Shown: piece after piece, positions 52,881 through 62,172 of the stretch | Layout of the letters: each line of letters starts with the position of its first letter | How positions within the stretch are numbered: the stretch's first letter is position 1 | NCBI GenBank assembly: GCA_965194375.1 | Contig: CBDAEL010000002.1 | Source: Tabrizicola_A aquatica | Lineage (GTDB): Bacteria; Pseudomonadota; Alphaproteobacteria; Rhodobacterales; Rhodobacteraceae | Strand: one strand, 5' to 3' | DNA: 64,000 bases | Notes under the pieces: model-generated | What the model saw: the letters and a program-made list of their open reading frames with translations, nothing else | What the model was told of the DNA's origin: nothing | Database searches by the model: none | Made by a program: the position numbers and the translations under genes

Positions 52881-54908
52881 ATGATCCCCGAAATGGACCC
52901 GCGCCACGCCATCCTCTTTGAACCGGTCAAGATCGGCCCCGTCACCGCCCCCAACCGCTTTTACCAAACCCCACATGCCACCGGCTTTGGCTGGCAGCGC
53001 CCGCAATCGGGTGCAGCACTTCGGGGCGTCAAGGCCGAGGGCGGCTGGGGCGTGGTCTGCACCGAATACTGCTCCATCCACCCCAGCAGCGACGACAGCC
53101 CCTACGCCTTCCTCACCCTTTGGGATGATGACGACATCGCCCCCCTCGCCGCCACGGCGGACGCCATCCACACCCACGGCTCACTGGCCGGGATCGAGCT
53201 GTGGCACGGCGGCTTTCACGCCTCCAACCGCATGACGCGGGTGCCGGGCATCGGCCCACAGGTGCAACCGGCGATGTATCACCTGCCCACCACGGCCCGC
53301 GCCATGGACAAGGCCGACATCCGCGCCTTTCGCGGCTGGCAGCGCGACGCGGCCAAACGCGCGAAACAGGCGGGCTTTGACATCGTCTATGTCTATGCCG
53401 GCCACGATTACCTGCCCTTCCAGTTCCTCTCGCGCCGCACCAACACGCGCGGCGACGAATACGGCGGCCCCCTGGAAAACCGCGCGCGCCTGTTGCGCGA
53501 AATGCTGGAAGACACCCGCGAGGCGGTGGGTGACACCTGCGCCGTGGCGATCCGGCTGGCGGTGGATGAACTCCACGGGCCAAACGGCATCTGCGCAGAC
53601 GATGAGGGCCGCGATGTGGTGGCCATGCTCGCCGAACTGCCAGACCTGTGGGATGTGAACGTGGCGGGTGCCTTGGGCAATGACTCAAAATCCGCCCGCT
53701 TCTCGCCCGAAGGCTATCAGGAAGACTACATCCGCTTTGTCAAAACCCTCACCACAAAGCCCGTGGTGTCCGTCGGTCGCTTCACCTCCCCCGACCGGAT
53801 GGTGGAGCAGATCAAAAAGGGCGTGCAAGACTTCATCGGCGCCGCCCGCCCCTCCATCGCCGACCCCTTCCTGCCGGAAAAAATCCGGCAAGGCCGGACG
53901 GACGAAATCCGCGAATGCATCGGCTGCAACATCTGCCGGGCGGCGAACAACGAGGCCATCTCGCTGCGCTGCACCCAAAACCCGACCATGGGCGAAGAAT
54001 GGCGGCGCGGCTGGCACCCTGAACGCATCGCGTCCTACCCCAAGCGCGACACCGCCTTGGTCGTCGGCGCCGGGCCGGCAGGGCTTGAGGCCGCACTGAC
54101 CTTGGCCCGCCGGGGCCTTGAGGTGACGCTGGCCGAGGCCAACCGCCATCTTGGGGGCCGGATCGCCCATGAATCCACCCTGCCGGGGCTCGCCACATGG
54201 GGCCGGGTGCGCGACTGGCGCATGACCATGCTGGCCAAACTGCCCAATGTGCAAATCTTCCGCGAAAGCCGGATGACGGCGGATGATATCACCGATCTCA
54301 ACCCCAATCACCTCGTGCTGGCCACCGGGTCGCGCTGGCGGCGCGACGGGATCGGCGTGGTGGGGATGGAACCCCTCAGCTTTCCGAACGCCCTGACGCC
54401 GGATGATGTCTTTTCAGGCACCCCCACCCCCGGCCCGGTGGTGATCTATGATGATGAGCATTATTTCATGGGCGGCGCGCTTGCCGAAAAGCTGGCCCGC
54501 AGCGGCCATGCGGTGACGCTGGTCACCCCCTATCCGCAAGTCTCGGGCTGGACGGTCTACACCGATGAGCAGGGCTTTATCCAAGACCGCCTGATGTCGC
54601 TGGGCGTTACATTGGTGACGCAACACATGCTGTCGGCCCAAGGCGCAGATTATGCCCGCATCACCTGCGCCACGACCGGTCAGCCACGCGACATCGCCTG
54701 CGAAAGCCTGATCCTTGTGACCGGCCGCCAGCCCATCGATGACCTTTGGCAAACCCTCCACACCCGCCCCAACGCCGTGCGCGTGGGCGATTGCCTCGCC
54801 CCCTCCTCCATCGCCGATGCGGTCTATTCCGCCCACCGCTACGCACGCCTTCTAGGCGAACCTGACCTGCCGCCCCGCCGCGAGCGGCCCAACCACAGGA
54901 GCGCGTGA
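52881..54908 (+). CDS. FMN/4Fe-4S/FAD oxidoreductase of trimethylamine/dimethylglycine dehydrogenase type
   Basis: The 675-aa protein has an Old-Yellow-Enzyme-like FMN barrel (FEPVKIGPVTAPNRFYQTPH, FDIVYVYAGHDYLPFQFLSRR), a 4Fe-4S cluster motif CIGCNICRAANNE with a later Cys, and a nucleotide-binding half starting ALVVGAGPAGLEAAL. This is the plan of amine N-demethylating dehydrogenases, including enzymes acting on dimethylglycine, trimethylamine and proline betaine. ATG at 52881; ATG at 52893 is possible. Its stop overlaps the MttB-like start. Likely demethylates a methylated amine. Confidence 0.9.
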   Translation: MIPEMDPRHAILFEPVKIGPVTAPNRFYQTPHATGFGWQRPQSGAALRGVKAEGGWGVVCTEYCSIHPSSDDSPYAFLTLWDDDDIAPLAATADAIHTHGSLAGIELWHGGFHASNRMTRVPGIGPQVQPAMYHLPTTARAMDKADIRAFRGWQRDAAKRAKQAGFDIVYVYAGHDYLPFQFLSRRTNTRGDEYGGPLENRARLLREMLEDTREAVGDTCAVAIRLAVDELHGPNGICADDEGRDVVAMLAELPDLWDVNVAGALGNDSKSARFSPEGYQEDYIRFVKTLTTKPVVSVGRFTSPDRMVEQIKKGVQDFIGAARPSIADPFLPEKIRQGRTDEIRECIGCNICRAANNEAISLRCTQNPTMGEEWRRGWHPERIASYPKRDTALVVGAGPAGLEAALTLARRGLEVTLAEANRHLGGRIAHESTLPGLATWGRVRDWRMTMLAKLPNVQIFRESRMTADDITDLNPNHLVLATGSRWRRDGIGVVGMEPLSFPNALTPDDVFSGTPTPGPVVIYDDEHYFMGGALAEKLARSGHAVTLVTPYPQVSGWTVYTDEQGFIQDRLMSLGVTLVTQHMLSAQGADYARITCATTGQPRDIACESLILVTGRQPIDDLWQTLHTRPNAVRVGDCLAPSSIADAVYSAHRYARLLGEPDLPPRRERPNHRSA

Positions 54909-56416
54909 TGCGCCAGCGCCGCCCCACCCGCCAGATCAACGCCATCCCCCAGCGCCCCTACGGTCAAGTGCCGCGCGCCTATGACCCGATCCGCGTGCTC
55001 TCCGAGGACCATATCGAGGCCATTCACACCGCCGCCCTGCGGCTTCTGGCCGAACAGGGGATGCGCGTGTTGAATGCCCGCGCGATCGACTACTTCCGCC
55101 GCGCCGGCGCGCGGGTTGACGGCAACATGGTCTACCTTGACGCAGGCTTGGTCACCGAACGCCTTGCCACCGTCCCCGCCACTTTCACCATCGCCGCGCG
55201 CAACCGCGCCAAGGATCTGCGCTTTGGCGGCAATGACATGGTGTTTTCTTCCGTCGGCGGCCCGGCGTATGTGATGGACCTGGACCGGGGGCGGCGCGAC
55301 GGCACGCTGCAAGACATGCAGGATTTCCTGCGCCTGTGCCAAAGCCTGAACGTCATCCAACAGGAATCCGGCGGCCCTTTGGAGCCGATGGACCTGCCCG
55401 CCGCGACCCGGCATCTGGACCTGTATCTCAGCCAGATCACCCTTCTCGACAAAAGCTGGAACCTGAACGCGCTGGGAACCGAGCGCACGATGGACGGCCT
55501 CCACATGGCCGCCATCTCCATGGGCTGGTCACTGGACGATCTGGTAGCAAACCCGATGATGATGGGCGTCATCAACACCAACTCGCCCCGGCAGCTGGAT
55601 GACCCGATGAGCCAAGGGCTGATCGCGCTGGCCGAACACGGGCAGGTGGCGATTGTGACGCCCTTTACGCTGGCCGGGGCCATGGCCCCCGTCAGCCTCG
55701 CCGGAGCCTTGGTCTTGCAACATGCCGAAGCGATCTTCGGCATCACCCTGACCCAGATCGTCCGCCCCGGCGTGCCGGTGATGTATGGCGGCTTCACCTC
55801 GAACGTCGATATGAAAACCGGCGCGCCAGCCTTCGGCACGCCCGAATACGCCAAGGCGGCCCAAGCCTCGGGCCAACTCGCCCGCCGCATCGGCGTGCCG
55901 TTTCGCTCATCGAACGTCACGGCGGCCAATGCACTTGACGCCCAAGCCGCCTATGAATCGCAAATGTCGCTCTGGGGCTGCCTGATGGGCGGCGCACATC
56001 TGGTGATCCACAGCGCGGGCTGGATGCATGGCGGGCTGACCGCCAGCTATGAAAAGCTGATCCTGGACGCCGAAATGCTGGGCATGATGCAGTCCTATTT
56101 CACGCCCATTCCTGTGACCGACGAAGCCCTGTCGCTCGACGCCATCGCCGAGGCGGGCGTGGGTGGGCATTTCTTTGGCACCGCCCAGACCATGGCACAG
56201 TACGAAACCGCCTTTCACGCGCCGATGCTGTCCAATTGGGACAATTACCCTACTTGGGTCGAACGCGGCCGCGAAGAGGCCCCGGTCCGCGCCAACCGCA
56301 TCTGGAAAGAGCTTCTGGCGCACTATGAAGAACCCGCGCTCGACCCCGGCACCCGCGAGGCGCTGGAGGCCTTCGTCGCCCGCCGCAAATCCGAAGGCGG
56401 CGCACCGACCAACTGA
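54908..56416 (+). CDS. MttB-superfamily methyltransferase (non-pyrrolysine)
   Basis: The 502-aa member of the trimethylamine methyltransferase family opens with YGQVPRAYDPIRVLSEDHIEAIH and has a continuous frame without internal TAG, so it is the non-pyrrolysine type, like glycine-betaine methyltransferase MtgB. Key segments are VTPFTLAGAMAPVSLAGALVL and YGGFTSNVDMKTGAPAFGTPE. The family demethylates quaternary amines onto a corrinoid protein. No corrinoid protein gene is in the window, so the acceptor must be encoded elsewhere. Coupled to the flavoprotein gene (one-base overlap). Confidence 0.9.
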   Translation: MRQRRPTRQINAIPQRPYGQVPRAYDPIRVLSEDHIEAIHTAALRLLAEQGMRVLNARAIDYFRRAGARVDGNMVYLDAGLVTERLATVPATFTIAARNRAKDLRFGGNDMVFSSVGGPAYVMDLDRGRRDGTLQDMQDFLRLCQSLNVIQQESGGPLEPMDLPAATRHLDLYLSQITLLDKSWNLNALGTERTMDGLHMAAISMGWSLDDLVANPMMMGVINTNSPRQLDDPMSQGLIALAEHGQVAIVTPFTLAGAMAPVSLAGALVLQHAEAIFGITLTQIVRPGVPVMYGGFTSNVDMKTGAPAFGTPEYAKAAQASGQLARRIGVPFRSSNVTAANALDAQAAYESQMSLWGCLMGGAHLVIHSAGWMHGGLTASYEKLILDAEMLGMMQSYFTPIPVTDEALSLDAIAEAGVGGHFFGTAQTMAQYETAFHAPMLSNWDNYPTWVERGREEAPVRANRIWKELLAHYEEPALDPGTREALEAFVARRKSEGGAPTN

Positions 56417-56473
56417 CGCCACCCCCGCTCATCGTCCCGCATGCGCGGGCTCTTCGCCGTTTCATCTTGGCAG

Positions 56474-56531
56474 AAATACTCCCCGCGGAGCGTCCGACGC
56501 CCGACTGCGGGAGCCTCCGGCGGGAGTATTT
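56474..56531. repeat. intergenic inverted repeat element
   Basis: AAATACTCCC (56474-56483) and GGGAGTATTT (56522-56531) are perfect inverted arms around a GC-rich centre with further small hairpins. The outer sequence AGTATTTGGGACC resembles the AGTATTTC seen after the gltX stem-loop at 6658-6664. Probably a dispersed palindromic element. Confidence 0.6.
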
Positions 56532-56604
56532 GGGACCAAAGTGAAAGGCTTTTGGTTTTTGGGCCAAGCGGCTAGGCTTGGCGCAAGATGGGGCCAAAAC
56601 GGGG

Positions 56605-57525
56605 ATGGCAATGTTTGTAACGGGTACGCCCGCCTGGCAGGATCTGGGCACCGCGCTTGTGGCCGAGGTGCAGGCCGCAGTGCCCGGCGCCAAGGCCGAT
56701 GATCTCGCGCTGGTTCTGGTGCAGCGCGGCGCAGGTGGCAGGCCCGAGGGCTTTGTCCATCGCGGTGCAGAGCCGATCTATCCCTGTTCGCTGGTCAAGG
56801 CCTTTCATCTGGTGCATGCCCTCTCCGCGCTGGACGAAGGCCGGGCCGAGGCCCATGGCGAGTTGGACCGCGCGATGCGCGACATGATCTTGTGGTCATC
56901 GAACACGGCCACCAACTATGTCATTGATATCCTCACCGGAACCACGGGCGACACGCTGTTGGACGGGGCCGAGTATCTGGATTGGATGTCCAAGCGCGAG
57001 CGGTTGAACCGGTTCTTCTGGCGCATGGGCTGGCCCGACTGGGAGGGCTGCCGCATTGCCCAAAAGCTGATGGATGACACCCGCTATGGCCGCGAGGCGC
57101 GCTTTGCCGCCGAAGGCGATGGCAATCTGAACCGCCTGACCGCCCTCGCCGCCGCGCGGCTGATGTGGGAGCTCTTTGAGGGCGATTTGCCCTTGTCATC
57201 CCCCGCGCGGGGCCGTGCACAGGCGATCCTGTCGCGCGATCCCGCTGGGCCAGACGCGGCGCGCCCCGAGTATCAGCTCTCCGAATACTTGGGCGGCGCG
57301 CTGCCCAGTGGCGTGCAAGTCTGGTCAAAGGCCGGGCATAACCTGTGGACCGGCGATGCGGCGACCAGTTGGTTCAAGCATGATATGATCCGCATCACAG
57401 CCCCTAACCGCGCACCGCTGATTGCAGTTCTGATGACCACGGGAGAGCACTTTGCCGCAGGGCCCGCCAGTGTTTTCCCTGAGTTCGGCGCCAAGATCTG
57501 GGAGCGGGTCGCCGCCATGGCGTGA
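56605..57525 (+). CDS. serine hydrolase of the class A beta-lactamase fold
   Basis: The 306-aa protein has the SxxK motif in YPCSLVKAF, an SSN motif in LWSSNTATNYVI (SDN-like position) and KAG in WSKAGHN replacing KTG. It has no signal peptide, so it should be cytoplasmic and is unlikely to protect against beta-lactams. Related proteins include esterases and amidases of the penicillin-recognising superfamily. ATG 56605 chosen; ATG at 56611 is an alternative. Single gene. Confidence 0.85.
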   Translation: MAMFVTGTPAWQDLGTALVAEVQAAVPGAKADDLALVLVQRGAGGRPEGFVHRGAEPIYPCSLVKAFHLVHALSALDEGRAEAHGELDRAMRDMILWSSNTATNYVIDILTGTTGDTLLDGAEYLDWMSKRERLNRFFWRMGWPDWEGCRIAQKLMDDTRYGREARFAAEGDGNLNRLTALAAARLMWELFEGDLPLSSPARGRAQAILSRDPAGPDAARPEYQLSEYLGGALPSGVQVWSKAGHNLWTGDAATSWFKHDMIRITAPNRAPLIAVLMTTGEHFAAGPASVFPEFGAKIWERVAAMA

Positions 57526-57596
57526 CGCCGCCGCAACCCCATTGACGCCAATTCCTTCCAGTTGCACGCTGCACGCCACTACAACCGGAGGCGAAA

Positions 57597-57821
57597 ATGA
57601 GCTATGTCTTTTCCACCCCAGCCGGTCTGATCACGCTGTTTGCCTTGGGCATCGAGGCCGCCATCGCGCTGATCCTCGCCTTGGCCAGCGGGTTGTCCGA
57701 ATTGCACAAGGATCTGCTTGTCGGCTTTGCCATCGGCTTTCCGGCGCTGACGCTGGTGCTGATCGTGACCTTGCTCGCGCGCATGGCCCCCAGCGGGTTT
57801 ACTTCGCCTGAAGAACCTTAA
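57597..57821 (+). CDS. small membrane protein, 74 aa
   Basis: Two hydrophobic segments (about 10-33 and 41-63) joined by a polar turn LSELHKDLL. ATG at 57597 has a strong GGAGG at 57586-57590. No family recognised. Its 3' end overlaps the convergent cytochrome c gene by 23 bp. Confidence 0.7.
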   Translation: MSYVFSTPAGLITLFALGIEAAIALILALASGLSELHKDLLVGFAIGFPALTLVLIVTLLARMAPSGFTSPEEP

Positions 57822-58206
57822 GGTATTCGGCCAGTTGCACCAAACGGATCGGGGTCGGCGTCTCGATCCCGTCGCCGCCGTCATAGGGCACCATATCGCC
57901 TTGCAACAAAGGCCCGAAATCCGGCATCACGCCGCGCCCCTTGGCCCCGGCATAGCCCCAGATCTGCGCCATCACCTTGGTCGTCGGGAACGCGCCCTCA
58001 TTGCGAGCCGACAGCGTCGTCAGATCGGCGGGCTTGCGCGACAGCTCCGTCGCCATCTCGCCATCCCCCTGGCCCGTGGCCCCGTGGCAGGCCGCGCAAT
58101 AGGCGGCATAATCCTCGGCCCCGGTGTCGGGGCTGGCCTTGGTGTCGACACAGGCCGCGATCAGCGGCAGGGCCAACACGGCAACAATCGGTGCAAGGCG
58201 GGTCAT
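57799..58206 (-). CDS. lipoprotein cytochrome c
   Basis: The 135-aa protein has a lipoprotein signal (LPLIAAC lipobox, lipidated Cys near 19) and haem site YCAACHGATGQGDG, the classical soluble cytochrome c / cytochrome-oxidase-type domain; the likely axial Met is in GRGVMPDFG. It is anchored to the periplasmic face of a membrane. Convergent with the small membrane protein and upstream of LolDC on the same strand. Confidence 0.9.
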   Translation of the reverse strand: MTRLAPIVAVLALPLIAACVDTKASPDTGAEDYAAYCAACHGATGQGDGEMATELSRKPADLTTLSARNEGAFPTTKVMAQIWGYAGAKGRGVMPDFGPLLQGDMVPYDGGDGIETPTPIRLVQLAEYLKVLQAK

Positions 58207-58264
58207 GGGGTTCTCCTGTTCTTCTGGGCGCGCAATCTGGCTGCGCAATCTGGACGGCTTGCGG

Positions 58265-58957
58265 TTATCCGGCATTGATCGCCATCACGCGCCCCTGATC
58301 CAGCCGAACGGTCCGGTCCATTCGGGCGGCAAGGTCAAGGTTATGCGTGGCGATCAGCGCCGCCAAGCCCGTTTCACGCACCAAGGCCATCAAGGCCCCG
58401 AACACCTGATCCGAGGTTGCCGGGTCAAGGTTGCCGGTCGGCTCATCCGCCAACAGAAGCTTCGGCCGGTTGGCCAAGGCGCGGCAAAACGCAACGCGCT
58501 GCTGCTCGCCACCCGACAGCGCCGCAGGGCGATGCTCGGCCCGGGCGGCGACACCCACGCGGTCCAAGAGATCACGCGCGCGCGCCTCGGCCTCCGCCTC
58601 GGCCACGCCATTGGCCAATTGCGGAATGATGATGTTTTCCAGCGCGGTAAACTCGGGCAAAAGATGATGGAACTGATAGATGAACCCCACCTCGCCGCGC
58701 CGCGCCAAGGTGCGGTCCCGGTCCGACAGACCGACCATATTGCGCCCCGACAGCGCGACCGACCCGGCATCGGGCGTGTCCAACAGCCCCGCGATGTGCA
58801 AAAGCGTCGACTTGCCCGCGCCCGAGGGGGCCACCAAAGCCACCACCTCGCCACGCTTCACCTCAAGCGTGGCACCGCGCAGCACGGCGACTTCGCCCGC
58901 TGTGCCGCGCTTGTAAACCTTTTCAATGCCCGCAAGCTCCAGCGCATACTCATTCAT
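58265..58957 (-). CDS. lolD: lipoprotein-releasing system ATPase LolD
   Basis: The 230-aa ABC ATPase has Walker A APSGAGKST, the LolD-specific FIYQFHHLLPEFTALENI segment, signature LSGGEQQRVAF and Walker B LLLADEPTGNLD. It drives release of lipoproteins from the inner membrane to LolA. Its start overlaps lolC by 8 bp. Confidence 0.95.
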   Translation of the reverse strand: MNEYALELAGIEKVYKRGTAGEVAVLRGATLEVKRGEVVALVAPSGAGKSTLLHIAGLLDTPDAGSVALSGRNMVGLSDRDRTLARRGEVGFIYQFHHLLPEFTALENIIIPQLANGVAEAEAEARARDLLDRVGVAARAEHRPAALSGGEQQRVAFCRALANRPKLLLADEPTGNLDPATSDQVFGALMALVRETGLAALIATHNLDLAARMDRTVRLDQGRVMAINAG

Positions 58958-60236
58958 AGCGCAGCGCCTCCACAGGGTTCATCCGCGCCGCGCGCCGCGC
59001 GGGGAAGATGGTAACGATGAAGGACAGGCCCAAAGACAGGGCCACAGCCGATCCCACATCCCACCATTGGAGTTTCGCAGGCAAAGCATAGATCCCCCGG
59101 ATCGACGGATCCCAGACCCCGCCGCCCGCCATGTAGTTCACGAAGGAAAAGATCGGATCGATGTAGATCGCAAAAAGGCAACCCAAGGCCACGCCCAGCG
59201 CCGTGCCGACCACCCCGGTAAAGGCCCCGCAGACAAAGAAAATCCGCAAGATCGACCCTTCGGTCAGCCCCATGGTGCGTAAAATACCAATGTCGCGGCC
59301 CTTGTTCTTCACCAGCATGATCAGCCCCGAGACGATGTTCATCGCCGCAATCAGCACAAGGATCGACAGGATGATGAACATCACATTGTCCTCGATGTCG
59401 AGCGCCCGCAGGAACGACCCCGCCGCATCGCGCCAAGTCCAGATCAGGGCATCCTCTCCCGCCATGTCCAAGGCTGGAATGGTATAGGCGTCAATGTTTT
59501 CAGGGTCTTGCACCATGACCTCGAATTCATCCGCCAACCCTTCACGGTTGAAATAGGACTGCGCCTCGGCAAAGGGCATATAGATGCGGGTCTTGTCGAT
59601 GTCCCAGCGCCCGGCGGTAAAGACATAGACCACCTCATAGGCATTGACGCGCGGCGAGGAACCAAAGGCGGTTTTCACCCCCGAAGGCGCCACCAGCCGG
59701 ATGCGGTCGCCCACCGTCACGCCCAACTCCCGCGCAATGCCCGACCCAATGGCAATGCCCCGCTCAAAATCGTCAATATTGCCATAGGCATCGGCATTGG
59801 TCCCGACGCGTGGAATGGTTTTCAGATCCTCCAACCGGATGCCATAAACCTCGGCCCCCAAAGCCGGCCCCTCAACCGAGGTGACCATGACCTGCCCTTT
59901 CACCAAGGGCGCGGCCCGCGTCACGCCGGGCAGCGTGGCAAGCTTTGCGGCAATCGCGTCATAGTCTTCAAAGGCCTTGACCATACGGCCATCTTCGGCA
60001 ACCCGGCCCGCCGAATAGACCGTCACATGGGCATTGGCCCCCAGGATGGTATCGACAAACTCCGCCCGAAACCCCGCCCGCACGGCCAGCGTCGCAATCA
60101 GCGCAAAAACGGCCAGCGTGATGCCAATCAGGCTGATCCAGGTCATCACCGACACGCCGCCCTCGGCGCGTTTGGCGCGCAGATAGCGCCAAGCGATCAT
60201 GAATTCAAAACGGGAAAACGGGGCGGTTTGGGCCAA
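58950..60236 (-). CDS. lolC: lipoprotein-releasing system permease LolC/E
   Basis: The 428-aa permease opens with FEFMIAWRYLRAKRAEGGVSVMTW, the LolC/E hallmark, has one N-terminal helix, a large periplasmic domain and three C-terminal FtsX-type helices (MNIVSGLIMLVKNKGRDIGIL). In alphaproteobacteria a single LolC/E-type permease usually serves as homodimer. It overlaps lolD by 8 bp. Confidence 0.94.
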   Translation of the reverse strand: MAQTAPFSRFEFMIAWRYLRAKRAEGGVSVMTWISLIGITLAVFALIATLAVRAGFRAEFVDTILGANAHVTVYSAGRVAEDGRMVKAFEDYDAIAAKLATLPGVTRAAPLVKGQVMVTSVEGPALGAEVYGIRLEDLKTIPRVGTNADAYGNIDDFERGIAIGSGIARELGVTVGDRIRLVAPSGVKTAFGSSPRVNAYEVVYVFTAGRWDIDKTRIYMPFAEAQSYFNREGLADEFEVMVQDPENIDAYTIPALDMAGEDALIWTWRDAAGSFLRALDIEDNVMFIILSILVLIAAMNIVSGLIMLVKNKGRDIGILRTMGLTEGSILRIFFVCGAFTGVVGTALGVALGCLFAIYIDPIFSFVNYMAGGGVWDPSIRGIYALPAKLQWWDVGSAVALSLGLSFIVTIFPARRAARMNPVEALRYE

Positions 60237-60295
60237 AGGCGCTGCTCAATTTTGTTTTGGGTCAGAGTGACGCTTCAACGCCCCAAGGTCAAGAA

Positions 60296-60315
60296 GCGGC
60301 GGGGTTTCCCGCCGC
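60296..60315 (-). terminator. terminator-like stem after proS
   Basis: GCGGCGGG-N4-CCCGCCGC, an 8-bp perfect stem 68 bp past the proS stop on the minus strand, followed in that direction by TTCTTG. It separates proS from lolC. Confidence 0.6.
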
Positions 60316-60382
60316 CTCTTCGAGCCTGTCCTGCACGCATCGGCGTCTCACGACGAGGCGGCGAAGCCCCGAGGAGTTTGCC

Positions 60383-61720
60383 TCAGATGCCTTCGTAAAT
60401 CTCGGCAATCCGCGCCACAGCGGCCTCGGGCGACATCTCCACGCTCTCGCCCGTGCGGCGCGAGGTCAGTTCCACCACGCCATTGGCCAACCCACGTGGG
60501 CCAACGGTGATGCGCCACGGCAGGCCGATCAGGTCCATCGTGGCAAACTTCGCCCCTGCCCGCTCATCGCGGTCGTCATAAAGCGCCTCAAGCCCCTTGG
60601 CCGCCAGCGCCTTGTAAAGCCCCTCGCAGGCCGCATCTGCCGCCGCGTCACCCTGTTTCAGGTTCACAATCCCCACCGGGAAGGGCGTCACACCCTCAGG
60701 CCAGATGATGCCCTTGTCGTCATGGCTCGCCTCAATGATCGCGCCCAAAAGACGGCTCACACCAATGCCGTGCGACCCCATCTCAACCGGAACCTTGGAC
60801 CCGTCGGCGGTGACGACCGTGGCCCCCATCGCCTCGGAATACTTGGTGCCGAAATAGAAGATCTGCCCCACCTCAATCCCCCGCGCGACCTTGCGGCGAT
60901 CTTCGGGAATGGCGTCAAACAGCGCCTGATCGTGGGTCTCATCGGTGCGGGCATAAAGCGTGGTGAATTCTTTGCAGACCGCCGCCACTTCCTCGCGGTT
61001 GTCGTAATCCACCTCGCGGTTGCCCAGCTTCAACTCGGTCACGGCACTGTCAAAGAACACCTCAGACTCGCCGGTCGAGGCCAGCACCAAGAACTCATGC
61101 GTGTCATCGCCGCCAATCGGGCCAGAATCCGCCCGCATCGGAATGGCGGTCAGACCCATCCGCTCATAGGTCCGCAAATACGAAACCATATGGCGGTTAT
61201 AGGCATGCAGCGCGCTCGCCTTATCGACGTCAAAGTTATAGCCGTCCTTCATCAGGAACTCGCGCCCCCGCATCACGCCAAAGCGCGGACGCATCTCGTC
61301 GCGGAACTTCCACTGGATGTGGTAGAGCGTCAGCGGCAGGTCTTTATAGCTGTTCACATGGGCGCGGAAGATGTCGGTGATCATCTCCTCATTGGTCGGA
61401 CCGTACAGCATCTCACGGTCCTGACGGTCCTTGATGCGCAGCATTTCCTGACCGTAATCGTCATAGCGCCCGCTCTCGCGCCACAGATCGGCAGGCTGCA
61501 AGGTCGGCATCAACAGCGCGATATGGCCCGCGCGTTCCTGCTCTTCATGCACGATCTGCTGAATGCGGTTCAGCACCCGCAGGCCCAAAGGCAGCCACGA
61601 ATAAATCCCCGCCGCCTGCTGCTTGATCATCCCCGCCCGCAGCATATAGCGGTGCGAGACGATCTGCGCCTCGGCGGGGTTTTCTTTCAGAACGGGCAGG
61701 AAATAGCGGGTCAGACGCAT
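60383..61720 (-). CDS. proS: prolyl-tRNA synthetase (alphaproteobacterial form)
   Basis: The 445-aa class II synthetase opens MRLTRYFLPVLKENPAEAQIVSHRYMLRAGMIKQ-like sequence and has motif 2/3 segments FRDEMRPRFGVMRGREFLMKD and GIGVSRLLGA. It is about 120 residues shorter than the E. coli type because it lacks the editing (INS) domain; this is normal for alphaproteobacteria, in which Ala-tRNA(Pro) is cleared in trans. ATG at 61720. Single gene. Confidence 0.95.
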   Translation of the reverse strand: MRLTRYFLPVLKENPAEAQIVSHRYMLRAGMIKQQAAGIYSWLPLGLRVLNRIQQIVHEEQERAGHIALLMPTLQPADLWRESGRYDDYGQEMLRIKDRQDREMLYGPTNEEMITDIFRAHVNSYKDLPLTLYHIQWKFRDEMRPRFGVMRGREFLMKDGYNFDVDKASALHAYNRHMVSYLRTYERMGLTAIPMRADSGPIGGDDTHEFLVLASTGESEVFFDSAVTELKLGNREVDYDNREEVAAVCKEFTTLYARTDETHDQALFDAIPEDRRKVARGIEVGQIFYFGTKYSEAMGATVVTADGSKVPVEMGSHGIGVSRLLGAIIEASHDDKGIIWPEGVTPFPVGIVNLKQGDAAADAACEGLYKALAAKGLEALYDDRDERAGAKFATMDLIGLPWRITVGPRGLANGVVELTSRRTGESVEMSPEAAVARIAEIYEGI

Positions 61721-61779
61721 GGCGGGCCTCATGTAATGGTCAAGAGGTTCCTAGCGGGAAGGCAAGGCTTGGGCAAGCG

Positions 61780-61938
61780 TCAGGGTTTGCGGGCGCGATA
61801 AGAGGTTACATAAACGTAAAACCCGATGGTGACCCAAACGGCGACCGAACCAAGCCATTCAAGCCCAGCATTTTCCGTGGTCCGCTGCACCAAAAGCAGA
61901 CTGCCAAACATTGCCGCGACCAAAAGGTTCATCTGCAT
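61780..61938 (-). CDS. small membrane protein, 52 aa
   Basis: It opens MQMNLLVAAMFGSLLLVQRT and has a second hydrophobic segment WLGSVAVWVTIGFYVYVTSY, then basic RARKP. It is the last gene of a tightly packed five-gene operon (3 bp after the preceding stop), which is the main support for its being real. No family recognised. Confidence 0.6.
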   Translation of the reverse strand: MQMNLLVAAMFGSLLLVQRTTENAGLEWLGSVAVWVTIGFYVYVTSYRARKP

Positions 61939-61941
61939 GGC

Positions 61942-62172
61942 CTATTCCTTGCTGGCTTGATGCGTGGCACGCCAGCGATCCCAAGCCTTGAACATCATGC
62001 GTTCAATTTCAACCAACAAGGCCGCGACGACTGCCACTGGAATGGCCGCATACCAGATCGCAAGGTCAAACTGCTTTGCAAGCAAAACGGCCCCCATGAT
62101 CAAAGCAAACATTACGACAATGCGCCCCAAAATCCGCATGAAACCCTCCACCAACAAACCCAGCATGCTCAC
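61942..62172 (-). CDS. small membrane protein, 76 aa
   Basis: Hydrophobic segments at about 15-32 and 36-54 (IVVMFALIMGAVLL, YAAIPVAVVAALLVE), then a basic/amphipathic tail KAWDRWRATHQASKE. A GTG start at 62172 would overlap the LuxR stop by 4 bp (GTGA), matching the operon's other junctions; ATG at 62166 is the alternative. No known family. Confidence 0.68.
   Translation of the reverse strand: MSMLGLLVEGFMRILGRIVVMFALIMGAVLLAKQFDLAIWYAAIPVAVVAALLVEIERMMFKAWDRWRATHQASKE

Noticed and set aside
56605..57525. Antibiotic-resistance beta-lactamase
   Set aside because: The protein lacks a signal peptide and has KAG in place of KTG, so resistance should not be assumed.
60257..61801. 514-codon plus-strand frame opposite proS
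   Set aside because: It is rich in H, R and Q as expected for the reverse of a GC-rich gene; proS is unambiguous.
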